From Pseudomonadota bacterium (GTDB lineage Bacteria > Myxococcota > Myxococcia > Myxococcales > Myxococcaceae): a DNA stretch of 9,427 nucleotides. The position numbers were made by a program, and so were the translations under genes. Shown one piece after another: positions 1 to 6,913 of this stretch. The notes beneath the pieces were generated by a model that ran no database searches, was not told the origin of the DNA, and was given only the letters and a program-made list of their open reading frames with translations. The stretch's first letter is position 1, and every line of letters begins with the position of its first letter. The stretch spans positions 1-9,427 of the forward strand of contig JAFADT010000616.1 in NCBI GenBank assembly GCA_023424585.1, read 5' to 3'.

Positions 1-18
1 ATCAACAGGGGTGGTCAT
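1..18 (-). CDS. 5' end of a gene leaving the left edge (partial)
   Basis: Read on the minus strand, an ATG at 18-16 opens a frame (M-T-T-P-V-D) that runs off the window. An AGGAG Shine-Dalgarno match lies at 31-27, eight bases upstream of the ATG, which is the main reason for calling a start. The region behind it (19-130) is less GC-rich than the surrounding genes, as expected of a leader or promoter. Only six codons are visible, so the product cannot be named. It has the same orientation as the two genes to its right. Confidence 0.5.
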
Positions 19-263
19 GGGCAGAACTCCTACCTTTTCGAGGGTCGAGAAAGTCCCCGGGATTCTCTACATTTGGCGGCGAATGTTGCCTGACTCTCCG
101 CAATCCGTGAATCCCGAGGCGGTGGGCTCGATACGGTGGTGTCGCTTTGCGGGTTACATGGATTGTGCGGGCCCCGGATGACGCGGAATGACCTCTCGGA
201 CGCAATGGCATCTCCACGACGCGCCCGGCTCCCGTCCGGCCGCGTCATGCCCTCCAGGGCGAC
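19..263. other. Intergenic leader region between two minus-strand genes
   Basis: These 245 bases separate the small membrane protein from the gene that exits the left edge. No convincing coding frame is present: the frames open here have poor, arginine-rich composition. The part nearest the left gene is relatively AT-rich and carries its ribosome binding site. I could not pick a credible -35/-10 pair. The right end holds the left arm of the hairpin around the stop codon of the membrane protein gene. Confidence 0.5.
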
Positions 264-274
264 TCAGGCCCTGG
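254..274 (-). terminator. Hairpin enclosing the stop codon of the membrane protein gene
   Basis: CCAGGGC (254-260) and GCCCTGG (268-274) form a perfect 7-bp inverted repeat with a 7-base loop. The loop holds the TGA stop of the minus-strand gene (264-266). There is no T-tract, so it is not a classical intrinsic terminator. It may only be a 3'-end stabilising or attenuating structure, or a chance result of GC-rich sequence. Confidence 0.3.
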
Positions 275-626
275 CTTCGGAGCGGAGCATCCACTGGCCC
301 AGGCCCACGCACCCGGCGGAGGTGAACAGGGTCAGCGTCCACGCGACGTTGAAGGGGGCGTTCCAGGCCATGAGCAGGGGCAGCGGCGCCCACCCCGCGA
401 CGAAGGACGCCGGGGTGAGCCACAGCGCCCTGGGGCCGCGCGTGAGGCCCTGGATGAGGCCCAGGGCCAGCCCGGTGAGGGCGAAGCCGACGAACAGCGC
501 CAGGGCGTAGGCCTTGTTGAACATCAGCAGGTAGGCCCCCAGCAGCGGGAAGACATGCACGAGGCCGGGGAGCCAGACGAGGAAGGCGGTCAGCATCCAG
601 CGGCGCGACGGCGGGGACGGGGACAT
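264..626 (-). CDS. Small four-helix integral membrane protein, unknown function
   Basis: This 120-residue protein is mostly hydrophobic. I read four membrane spans at about residues 11-34, 38-60, 66-87 and 93-113. Short charged segments flank them: an Arg-Arg pair at residues 8-9, Lys38, Arg63/Arg66, and a Ser-Glu-Ala-Arg tail. The even number of spans and the charge distribution would put both ends in the cytoplasm. No catalytic or binding motif is visible and I do not recognise the family. The start is the ATG at 626, chosen because the protein then begins with a short polar stretch followed directly by the first helix. A GAGG lies three bases upstream, which is close for a ribosome site. 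The frame stays open to 860, but that extension is Arg/Gly/Ser-rich and overlaps the end of the next gene. That gene lies 121 bp upstream on the same strand, so co-transcription is possible. Confidence 0.72.
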   Translation of the reverse strand: MSPSPPSRRWMLTAFLVWLPGLVHVFPLLGAYLLMFNKAYALALFVGFALTGLALGLIQGLTRGPRALWLTPASFVAGWAPLPLLMAWNAPFNVAWTLTLFTSAGCVGLGQWMLRSEARA

Positions 627-747
627 GGGCCTCAATCCATCCCATGTCCGGGAGCCTGGCCATTCCCCGCCGGCGGACATTGTCCACCGGGCCGGCCGAC
701 GTCCCAGGACGCGCTGGGTGCCCGCTCCATCGCCCCGCCTGCCTTTG

Positions 748-2589
748 TCAGCTCGCGAGCAAGGCCTCTCGGAGCGGCTGGGTGCGCTGGAGCAGCCAGT
801 CGCGCGCCGCGCCCTGGACGTGGGGTTGGAGCCGCTCGCGCACGGTGGCGTGATAGGCATTGAGCCAGTCCTGCTCCTCCCGGGACAGCAGGGCCGGGTC
901 CACCAGCCGCGTGTCGATGGGGCAGAGGCTCAGCGTCTCGAAGCGCAGGAAGTCGCCGAACTCCGTGTTCCGGTCCGGCACCGCGGCGAGGAGGTTCTCG
1001 ATGCGGATGCCCCAGCGGCCGGGCCGGTAGAGGCCGGGCTCGTTGGAGGTGATCATCCCCGGCTCCAGCGCCGTGGTGACGTCATTGGGCATCGTCTGGG
1101 AGAGGCCGTGCGGCCCCTCGTGGACGTTGAGGAAGAAGCCCACGCCGTGGCCCGTGCCGTGGCCGTAGTCCAGCCCCTCCGCCCAGAGCGGCGCCCTGGC
1201 GAGCGCGTCCAGGTTCGGGGAGCGGGTCCCCCGGGGAAAGCGGGCGCGGGACAGGTTGATCATCCCGCGCAGCACCAGGGTGAAGTCGCGCCGCTGCTCG
1301 GGCGTGGGCTCGCCCACGGGCACCACCCGGGTGATGTCCGTGGTGCCGGACGTGTACTGGCCGCCGGAGTCGATGAGCAGCAGGCCCCGCGGCGCCTGCC
1401 CCGGCAGGCACACCGTCGCGTGCGAGGCCTGCGTCGCGCGGTAGTGCGGCATGGCGGCGTTCGCGTTGAACGCGGCGATGGTGGAGAAGCTGAGCGACAC
1501 GAAGCCCGGACGCCGCGCGCGCTCCGCGGAGAGGCGCTCGTCCACGGTCAGCTCGGTGATGGGCTCGCGGCCCAGGGCGGACTCGAACCAGGCGAAGAAC
1601 GCGCACAGCGCGGCGCCGTCCTGCTCCATGGCATTCCGGAAGTGCGCCAGCTCCGCGTCCGTCTTGCGCGACTTGGCCACGGTGGAGGGGTTGAGCCCCT
1701 CCACCACGGTGACGCCCCTGCCCACCGCCTGGCGCAGCCCGTGGGTGATGCGCCGGGGGTCCACCAGCAGCCGCGTTCCCTCTGGCAGCGCCGCCAGCGC
1801 GCGGGCCGCCTCGTCGTAGGGGTGGAGGGTGATGCCGTCCGCCTCCAGCTCCGCGCGCAGCGCGTCCGGCACCTTGCCCTCACCAATGAACAGCCGGGCC
1901 CCTCCGGGCTCCACCAGCAGGTGCGCGAGGAACACCGGGATGTGGTCCACGTCCGAGCCGCGCAGGTTGGTCAACCACGCGACATCGTCCAGCGTGGAGA
2001 TGAAGTGATGCGTGGCGCCCAGCACGCCCAGCTCCGCGCGCACGGCCCGCAGCTTGTCGGCGCGAGACACGGGCGACAGCGCGTGCGCGTACACCGGCGC
2101 GGCGGGCAGGGGCGGCCGGTCCGTCCACGCCTCCGCCACCACGTCCAGGTCCGTGCGCAGCACCACCCCCACCGCCGACAGCTGCGCCGCCGCCGCGCGG
2201 GCCTGCCCCAGGCCCAGCACCGCCCCGTCCACCGCCACCGTCTGCCCCTGTGGGATGTTCGCGGCCAGCCAGTCCAGCGGGGACTGTCCGGGCGCGTTCG
2301 TCGTCCGCACCGTCGCGATGCCGCTGCCCTTCAGCTGGGCGTCCGCCTGCTCCCAGTAGCGGCTGTCCACCCAGAGGCCCGCGTCGTCCGCCGTCACCAC
2401 CAGCGTGGCCAGCGAGCCGGTGAAGCCAGACGCCCACTCCCGCCCCTTCCAACGGCCCGGCAGGTAGGTGGACAGGTGCGGGTCGCTCGTCGGCACCCAG
2501 ACCGCCGCCACGCCGCGCTCCCGCATCACCTGCCGCAGCCGCGCGATGCGCTCGCGCGCCGCGGCACCCTGCGTCTGTTCATGGACCAT
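748..2589 (-). CDS. Xaa-Pro aminopeptidase (aminopeptidase P, peptidase family M24B)
   Basis: This enzyme removes the N-terminal residue from peptides whose second residue is proline, using a dinuclear metal centre, probably in the cytoplasm because no signal peptide is visible. The product is 613 residues, close to the ~620 of the three-domain eukaryotic-type aminopeptidase P. Two creatinase-like N-terminal domains occupy about residues 10-300 and the pita-bread catalytic domain about 310-545. All five metal ligands are visible: Asp407 (LLLIDSGG), Asp418 (GTTDITR), His481 (GHGTGHGVG), Glu517 (SNEPGLY) and Glu531 (GIRIEN). His382 and His490 (NVHEG) match further active-site histidines of the family. 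The start at 2589 is fixed by GGAGG at 2599-2595, five bases upstream. The frame is open to 2778, but the extra 63 residues are low-complexity and lie upstream of that site. The gene is divergent from the first glycosyltransferase, and nothing links it to polysaccharide synthesis. The enzymatic call is secure; the physiological substrate is unknown. Confidence 0.95.
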   Translation of the reverse strand: MVHEQTQGAAARERIARLRQVMRERGVAAVWVPTSDPHLSTYLPGRWKGREWASGFTGSLATLVVTADDAGLWVDSRYWEQADAQLKGSGIATVRTTNAPGQSPLDWLAANIPQGQTVAVDGAVLGLGQARAAAAQLSAVGVVLRTDLDVVAEAWTDRPPLPAAPVYAHALSPVSRADKLRAVRAELGVLGATHHFISTLDDVAWLTNLRGSDVDHIPVFLAHLLVEPGGARLFIGEGKVPDALRAELEADGITLHPYDEAARALAALPEGTRLLVDPRRITHGLRQAVGRGVTVVEGLNPSTVAKSRKTDAELAHFRNAMEQDGAALCAFFAWFESALGREPITELTVDERLSAERARRPGFVSLSFSTIAAFNANAAMPHYRATQASHATVCLPGQAPRGLLLIDSGGQYTSGTTDITRVVPVGEPTPEQRRDFTLVLRGMINLSRARFPRGTRSPNLDALARAPLWAEGLDYGHGTGHGVGFFLNVHEGPHGLSQTMPNDVTTALEPGMITSNEPGLYRPGRWGIRIENLLAAVPDRNTEFGDFLRFETLSLCPIDTRLVDPALLSREEQDWLNAYHATVRERLQPHVQGAARDWLLQRTQPLREALLAS

Positions 2590-2879
2590 GGCTTCCTCCG
2601 TCGTCGTGTCGTGCGGCGTCCTCATGCCGGAAATGGCCCGCCTTTTCGAGCCCCTCCCGCTGTCGCCTCCGCGTCCAGTCTCCTGGGAAAACGGCTGTCG
2701 CTCGGAAGACGCGGTGCCGTCTTGCGTTGCGTCGCGAAGGACCGATGTGTTGTCCATTGAGAGGAAAGCGACATGCACCGCTGGGCCCCCTGTGCGCAGA
2801 TGCTTACCAACCCCGTGGTCGCGGAGGGGAGCACGCGGCCGACGCTACCCGTCTCCTGAAGCAGGTCTGGTTTCCCACC
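2590..2879. other. Divergent intergenic region between aminopeptidase and glycosyltransferase genes
   Basis: These 290 bases must contain the start signals of both flanking genes. Visible elements: the GGAGG ribosome site of the aminopeptidase gene (2599-2595, minus); an inverted repeat AAGACG-N6-CGTCTT (2706-2723); and a 28-codon plus-strand ORF (2773-2859) preceded by GAGG at 2761-2764 and ending 20 bases before the glycosyltransferase start. The composition is somewhat less GC-rich around 2690-2800. No convincing sigma-70 or sigma-54 promoter could be picked on either strand. The small ORF is discussed as a finding rather than called as a gene. Confidence 0.45.
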
Positions 2880-4124
2880 GTGCGACGCGTCCTCGCCATC
2901 CTTCCCTACGTTCCGCTGCCGTCGGATACGGGCGGCACCCTGCGCACGATCGAGCTGGTGCGTGCCCTTGCCTCGCGCTTCGCGCTCGACGTGTTCGCGG
3001 TGCACCGGCCGGGCAACGATGCCGAGGGCTTCAAGCGCTGGCTGGGAGAGCTGGGCGTGCCGGCCTCGCGGCTGCACCTGGTGGACCTGCCGCGCGTGGC
3101 CCCCCAGGATACGCTGCACAGCGCCCGGGCCTTCCTGCGGGGCACGCCGCTCACCTACCTTCGCTTCGCGCGCCAGGGGCTCCAGGATGTCTTCCAGCGC
3201 GTGCTGACGGAGCGCGGCCCCTTCGACATCCTCCACTTCGACCACCTGCACATGGCGCAGCTGTTGCCGCTGGCGCGGAGGCTGAACCCGTCCGCGCACA
3301 TGGTCATCGACCAGCACAACGTGGAGAGCCAGCTGCTCGCGCGGATGGCCCCGCTGAGCGCGGCGCCGCTGCGCCCCTTGCTGCGCTGGCAGTTCAACCG
3401 CGTGGAGCGGCTGGAGCGCGAGTGCGTGGGCCAGGCGGACACCGTACTGGCCTGCTCGGACGTGGACGCCGAGCAGCTGCGCGCCATGGGGGCGAAGCGG
3501 GTGCACGTGGTGCCCAACGGCGTGAAGCTGCCGGACTTCGCGCCGCGCGAGAGCACGGGCGATGACCTGGTCTTCGTGGGCTCCATGGACTGGTGGCCCA
3601 ACGAGGACGCGGTGCTGCGGCTGGCGCGCGAGGTGTGGCCGCTGGTGTCGTCGGAGCTGTCTGCCGGCAAGCTCATGGTGGTGGGCCGCAGTCCTCCGGC
3701 GTCCGTGCGCGCCCTGGAGAACGAGCGGCTGGTGGTGACGGGCTCGGTTCCTTCGGTGGCGCCGTACCTGGCGCGCGCGCTGGCGACGGCCATTCCGCTG
3801 CGCGCGGGCAGCGGGACGCGCCTGAAGGTGCTGGAGGCCGCGGCGGCGGGCGTGCCCGTGGTGGCCACGCGCCTCGCGGTGGAGGGGTTGCCGGTGGTGG
3901 AGGGGCGGCACGTGCTCCTGGCGGAGTCCGCGGAGGAGTTCGCGGGCGCGCTGCGCCGGCTGCGCAATGATCCGGACCTGTGCAGCAAGCTCGCCCAGAA
4001 CGCCCGCCTCATGGCGGAGGCCTTCGCGTGGGACGGCATCGGGGCCGGGCTGGGTGAGCTCTACCAGAACGCGCCGGCCATCGCGGCCCACGGGAAGCAG
4101 AGCGCCCGCGCGGAAGCAACCTGA
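2880..4124 (+). CDS. Glycosyltransferase, GT-B fold, family-4 type
   Basis: This enzyme transfers a sugar from an activated donor to a glycan or lipid-linked acceptor, probably at the cytoplasmic side of the membrane. The 414-residue product has the two Rossmann-like halves of GT-B enzymes. The first half starts with a beta strand (VLAILPYVPLP) and an SDTGG loop (residues 15-19), and includes an HNVES motif (146-150). The hinge carries VPNGV (211-215). The second half has VFVGSMDWWPN (231-241) and the nucleotide-sugar signature GSGTRLKVLEA (310-320). Here the first Glu of the usual EX7E pair is replaced by Ser311, while Glu319 is kept; this substitution is typical of one GT4 subgroup. The GTG at 2880 was chosen because the N-terminal strand begins right after it. 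The frame is open back to 2727, but that extension does not look like protein, and no strong ribosome site precedes the GTG. The gene converges on the two minus-strand glycosyltransferases. Sugar and linkage cannot be predicted. Confidence 0.88.
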   Translation: MRRVLAILPYVPLPSDTGGTLRTIELVRALASRFALDVFAVHRPGNDAEGFKRWLGELGVPASRLHLVDLPRVAPQDTLHSARAFLRGTPLTYLRFARQGLQDVFQRVLTERGPFDILHFDHLHMAQLLPLARRLNPSAHMVIDQHNVESQLLARMAPLSAAPLRPLLRWQFNRVERLERECVGQADTVLACSDVDAEQLRAMGAKRVHVVPNGVKLPDFAPRESTGDDLVFVGSMDWWPNEDAVLRLAREVWPLVSSELSAGKLMVVGRSPPASVRALENERLVVTGSVPSVAPYLARALATAIPLRAGSGTRLKVLEAAAAGVPVVATRLAVEGLPVVEGRHVLLAESAEEFAGALRRLRNDPDLCSKLAQNARLMAEAFAWDGIGAGLGELYQNAPAIAAHGKQSARAEAT

Positions 4125-4232
4125 GCCTCGCGGCCCGGGCGCGGTGGGCCACCACCGCACGCCCACCGTCGAGCACCGAGCCTCGCGGCCCGGGCGCGGT
4201 GGACCACCACCGCAGGCCCCTTGTCGAGCAGC
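4123..4232. repeat. 55-bp tandem duplication, each unit with a conserved stem-loop
   Basis: Unit 1 (4123-4177) and unit 2 (4178-4232) match at 49 of 55 positions by eye. The first unit begins inside the TGA stop codon of the upstream glycosyltransferase. Each unit folds into GCGGTGG-N4-CCACCGC (arms 4141-4147/4152-4158 and 4196-4202/4207-4213). Each stem extends by GGGC/GCCC after a 2-base bulge on the right side. None of the six differences falls in a paired position: one is in the loop, one in the bulge and four in the 3' flank. The array lies between convergent genes, so a bidirectional transcription-ending or RNA-end role is plausible. There is no T-tract. Confidence 0.85.
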
Positions 4233-4374
4233 GTGACCTGCTGGGAGTGCCTGGAACGACGATGCGCCGGTGACGCTAGACGCTCGCTCACGCTTCCGGA
4301 TCGGCAGTTGGCTCCCGGGGCCGCAAAATCGGCCTCAGCGACAGACCAGACGTCCAGGAGTCGCGTTCGCTGGG
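4233..4374. other. Rest of the convergent intergenic spacer
   Basis: About 140 bases separate the tandem repeat from the stop codon of the minus-strand glycosyltransferase at 4377-4375. I see no coding frame with the expected codon bias, no strong hairpin and no repeat here. Confidence 0.5.
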
Positions 4375-5511
4375 TTAGACAGCCGCGGCGCGCGCTTCGC
4401 GCGAGTCCACGAGGGCGGGCAGGTAGAGCGACTCGATGTACCGATTCGCCATCCGCTCCGGCGCGTGGTGGGCCACGACGTACTCCCGCGCCTCCCGCGC
4501 CATCCGCGCGCGCCATCCGGGAGCCGCCAGCAGGGCCGCGAGCGCCGAGGCCAGCGTGCCCGCGTCCCCCGGCGGAACCACCAAGCCGCGCCCCGTGCCC
4601 AGCACGTAGGGCAGCTCCCCGACGCCAGCGGCCACCAGCGGCCGACCCAGCGCCATCGCCTCCAGCGCGACCAGCGGCATGCCCTCCCGCAGGGACGGCA
4701 TCACCACCGCGTCCGCCGCCGCGTACACGCCGCGCACCTCCGAGCGGAACCCGAGGAAGCGCACCGGCAGTCCCCGCGCCTGCGCCTCCAGCGACCCGCG
4801 CAGCGGGCCATCACCCACCAGCAGCAGCGTGGGCACCGTGGCGCCGGGCGTCCGGGCCAGCCGGTGCATCGCGTCCAGGAGCACCTGGGGGCCCTTCTCC
4901 ACCGACAGGCGCCCCACCAGCGTGATGACGGTCCCGTCCGGCGCGAGCCCCAGCGCCTCGCGGGCCTGGACTCGCTCGGCCTCCGTGCACGCCTCCGCGA
5001 GCGGCAGCGCGTTGGGGATGTAGACCACCGGCGAGCGGTGGACATACCGGCGCAGGCGCGCGGTCAGCTCGCGCGACACCGCCGCCACCGCGCGGGTGCA
5101 GTTGCCCAGCACGCGCGCCAGCCCCTCGTAGGCGATCAGCGCGGGCGTGGCGCCGGTGTCACCATGGTACGTGGCCACCAGCGGCACCCCGGCGAGCGCG
5201 CTCGCGGCGGCGCCCAGCGTGAGTGACTTGTAGTCATGCGCGTGCAAGAGCCCCACGCCGCGCCGCTTCATCTCCGAGGCGAGCGTCGCCACGGCCGTCG
5301 CGCTGAAGCGGCCGGGGACCTCCAGCGTCAGCGCGTCCAACCCCTGCTCCCGGGCCGCGCCCGACAGCACGTCCACCCGCCCCGGCGCGACGAGGCTGCA
5401 CACCTGCGCCCGCCAGGGCGACGGCGTCGACGTGGCCAGCGACAGCAACGCCCGCTCCGCGCCATACAGGCCGCAGGTGCTGCGCACATGGAGGAGGGTG
5501 GAGTGCGGCAA
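4375..5511 (-). CDS. Glycosyltransferase family 4, second gene of a pair
   Basis: This 378-residue GT-B retaining glycosyltransferase is probably cytoplasmic or membrane-peripheral and adds a sugar during surface polysaccharide or glycoconjugate assembly. The N-terminal strand and glycine loop read LLHVRSTCGLYGAER (residues 6-20), followed by HAHDY (90-94), a Tyr-His-Gly-Asp segment (115-118) and a hinge IPNALP (165-170). The C-terminal half has VGRLSVEKG (199-207, with Arg201 and Lys206 positioned for donor phosphates), LVGDGPL (231-237) and the complete EX7E motif with Glu276 and Glu284. The start is a TTG at 5511, because the first beta strand needs these residues and GGGAG lies at 5524-5520, eight bases upstream. 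The next in-frame GTG (codon 9) would cut that strand. Its start lies 21 bases after the stop of the upstream glycosyltransferase gene, so the two are almost certainly co-transcribed. Donor and acceptor are unknown. Confidence 0.9.
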   Translation of the reverse strand: MPHSTLLHVRSTCGLYGAERALLSLATSTPSPWRAQVCSLVAPGRVDVLSGAAREQGLDALTLEVPGRFSATAVATLASEMKRRGVGLLHAHDYKSLTLGAAASALAGVPLVATYHGDTGATPALIAYEGLARVLGNCTRAVAAVSRELTARLRRYVHRSPVVYIPNALPLAEACTEAERVQAREALGLAPDGTVITLVGRLSVEKGPQVLLDAMHRLARTPGATVPTLLLVGDGPLRGSLEAQARGLPVRFLGFRSEVRGVYAAADAVVMPSLREGMPLVALEAMALGRPLVAAGVGELPYVLGTGRGLVVPPGDAGTLASALAALLAAPGWRARMAREAREYVVAHHAPERMANRYIESLYLPALVDSREARAAAV

Positions 5512-5532
5512 CCGTGGTTCTCCCGTGCCCGC

Positions 5533-6672
5533 TCACGCCTGGGCGCGAGCCGCGGCACTCCGGTAGAGCCTCGCGTAGGTGTCCACCATCGTGGAGAGCG
5601 AGTAGCGCTGCGCCTCGCGCTTCGCGGCCTCGCCCAGCTTGGAGCGCAGCTCCGCGTCGTGGACCAGGCGCTTCACCGCGCTCCCGAGCGCATCCACATC
5701 CCCGGACGGCACCAGGAGCGCGGTCTGCCCCTCGCGGTGCACCTCGCGGATGGCCGGGATGGCGTGCGACACGGTGGGCAGCCCCACCGCCATCGCCTCC
5801 AGCAGCGACAGCGAGCGGCCCTCGCGGCGCGACGGCTGCACGTAGACATCGAACGCGGGCAGGAGCCTGCTCGCCTCCAGGAGCGCGCCCGTGAAGTGCA
5901 TCCGCCCGGCCAAGGGCGACGCGGCGGCGCGCGCCCGCAGCGAGGACTCCATGGGGCCGGGGCCGATCATCACCAGGTGGGTGTCCTTCTCGTCCGCGAA
6001 GTGGCGCAGGAAGGCGTCCACCAGCAGGTCCGGGCCCTTCTCCTCGGAGAAGCGGCCCAGGTAGCCCACCACCCTGGCGTCCTTCGGCAGGCCCAGGCGC
6101 TCACGCGCGGCATGGCGGGCCTCCTCGCCGCTGGCCACCTCCAGCGGCACGCCGTTCTCGATGGTGACGACGTTGGAGCGCAGCCTCGGGCTCCAGCGCT
6201 CCAGGCTGGCACGCACCTCGCTGCCGCACGCGACCAGGGACTGGGTGAACATGGCGGCGGCCATGGCGGCGGGGCGCAACTTGCCCCGCGGTTCCACCGT
6301 CTGATGGAAGGTGCCCATCACGGGCGTGCGCGGACGCAGCGTCCGGGTGGCGACGGCGTTGAGCCAGGGCCCCACGTCGTGGCCATGGACCACGTCCGCG
6401 CCAAAGACATCCACCTCCTGGGCCAGCCGGCGGATGGCCGCGGGCGTCATGCCGGCGAGGCCTCCCAACCAGACCGTGGGGACATTGGCGCGCTGGAGCA
6501 GCTCGCGCACAGGACCATCCGGCCCCAGGGCCAGCACCACGGATTCAATGCCCCGATCGCGGCCATGTTGGGACAGCCGGACGACCAGCTGCTCGAGGCC
6601 GCCCATCTCCAGGCCGTACATCACATGTGCCACGCGCGTCGGAGGCGTCGTTGGGTGCATTACGTTCGTCAT
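5533..6672 (-). CDS. Glycosyltransferase family 4, first gene of a pair
   Basis: This GT-B retaining glycosyltransferase has 379 residues from the chosen start. The N-terminal half opens with RVAHVMYGLEMGGLEQLV (residues 13-30, acceptor-side glycine loop) and has VHGHD (95-99) and FHQTVEP (122-128). The hinge is IENGVP (171-176). The donor-binding half shows LGRFSEEKGPDLL (205-217, Arg207 and Lys212), MIGPGPM (235-241), and the EX7E motif REGRSLSLLEA with Glu284 and Glu292. The frame is open to 6894, but the upstream part is not protein-like. ATG at 6672 or 6660 is the likely start; neither has a clear ribosome site. A weak promoter-like pair (TTGCGG at 6710-6705, TAGCTT at 6688-6683, 16-base spacer) would give an almost leaderless mRNA. 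The gene leads the pair with the next glycosyltransferase and is divergent from the exported DUF4082 protein. Substrates cannot be inferred. Confidence 0.9.
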   Translation of the reverse strand: MTNVMHPTTPPTRVAHVMYGLEMGGLEQLVVRLSQHGRDRGIESVVLALGPDGPVRELLQRANVPTVWLGGLAGMTPAAIRRLAQEVDVFGADVVHGHDVGPWLNAVATRTLRPRTPVMGTFHQTVEPRGKLRPAAMAAAMFTQSLVACGSEVRASLERWSPRLRSNVVTIENGVPLEVASGEEARHAARERLGLPKDARVVGYLGRFSEEKGPDLLVDAFLRHFADEKDTHLVMIGPGPMESSLRARAAASPLAGRMHFTGALLEASRLLPAFDVYVQPSRREGRSLSLLEAMAVGLPTVSHAIPAIREVHREGQTALLVPSGDVDALGSAVKRLVHDAELRSKLGEAAKREAQRYSLSTMVDTYARLYRSAAARAQA

Positions 6673-6825
6673 GGACGCGGCCAAGCTAGGCACGTCCCCC
6701 TGGCCCGCAACCCCCCGTGGGCGGCCCCCTTCCGGGAGGATGTCCGACAGTGGAAGTTCCCGCGCGAAGCGTGAAGACGCGCTGCTGCGCTGAAGCCATG
6801 CCCGCCCGCACAGATGGCGCTGTTT

Positions 6826-6843
6826 CAATTCCTGGCGGAATTG
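6826..6843. promoter_or_regulatory. Inverted repeat CAATTC-N6-GAATTG, candidate operator
   Basis: CAATTC (6826-6831) and GAATTG (6838-6843) form a perfect 6-bp inverted repeat with a 6-base spacer, in the AT-richer part of the divergent region. The right half continues as GAATTGTC, and the same 8-mer recurs at 6881-6888, 43 bp away. AT-rich half-sites in a GC-rich genome suggest protein binding. The regulator is unknown. Confidence 0.35.
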
Positions 6844-6913
6844 TCTCGCGCGCCCCGACCTTTTTCCGTCAGCCACGCGAGAATTGTCAGCCATTCATGA
6901 AAAACTTGGATTC

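Noticed and set aside
625..2760. 711-codon plus-strand open frame antisense to the aminopeptidase
   Set aside because: Its translation is Arg/His/Gln/Gly-rich with no domain, and it lies opposite a gene with all five metal ligands intact. It is a GC-rich shadow frame.
2590..2778. 63-residue N-terminal extension of the aminopeptidase
   Set aside because: A strong GGAGG lies five bases before the ATG at 2589, the resulting length matches the family, and the extension is low-complexity.
2622..4166. 514-codon minus-strand open frame over the first glycosyltransferase
   Set aside because: Low-complexity Arg/His/Gln-rich translation antisense to a clear GT-B enzyme; no family features.
4123..4232. 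Possible CRISPR array
   Set aside because: Only two units in direct tandem, no unique spacers and no cas genes in the window.
5236..6774. 512-codon plus-strand open frame over the glycosyltransferase pair
   Set aside because: Arg/Gly/His-rich shadow that crosses two real minus-strand genes and their intergenic gap; not protein-like.
6785..6815. Sigma-54-like GG-N10-GC pair on the minus strand
   Set aside because: Only the GG/GC dinucleotides match. The flanking consensus bases are poor and such pairs are frequent in GC-rich DNA.
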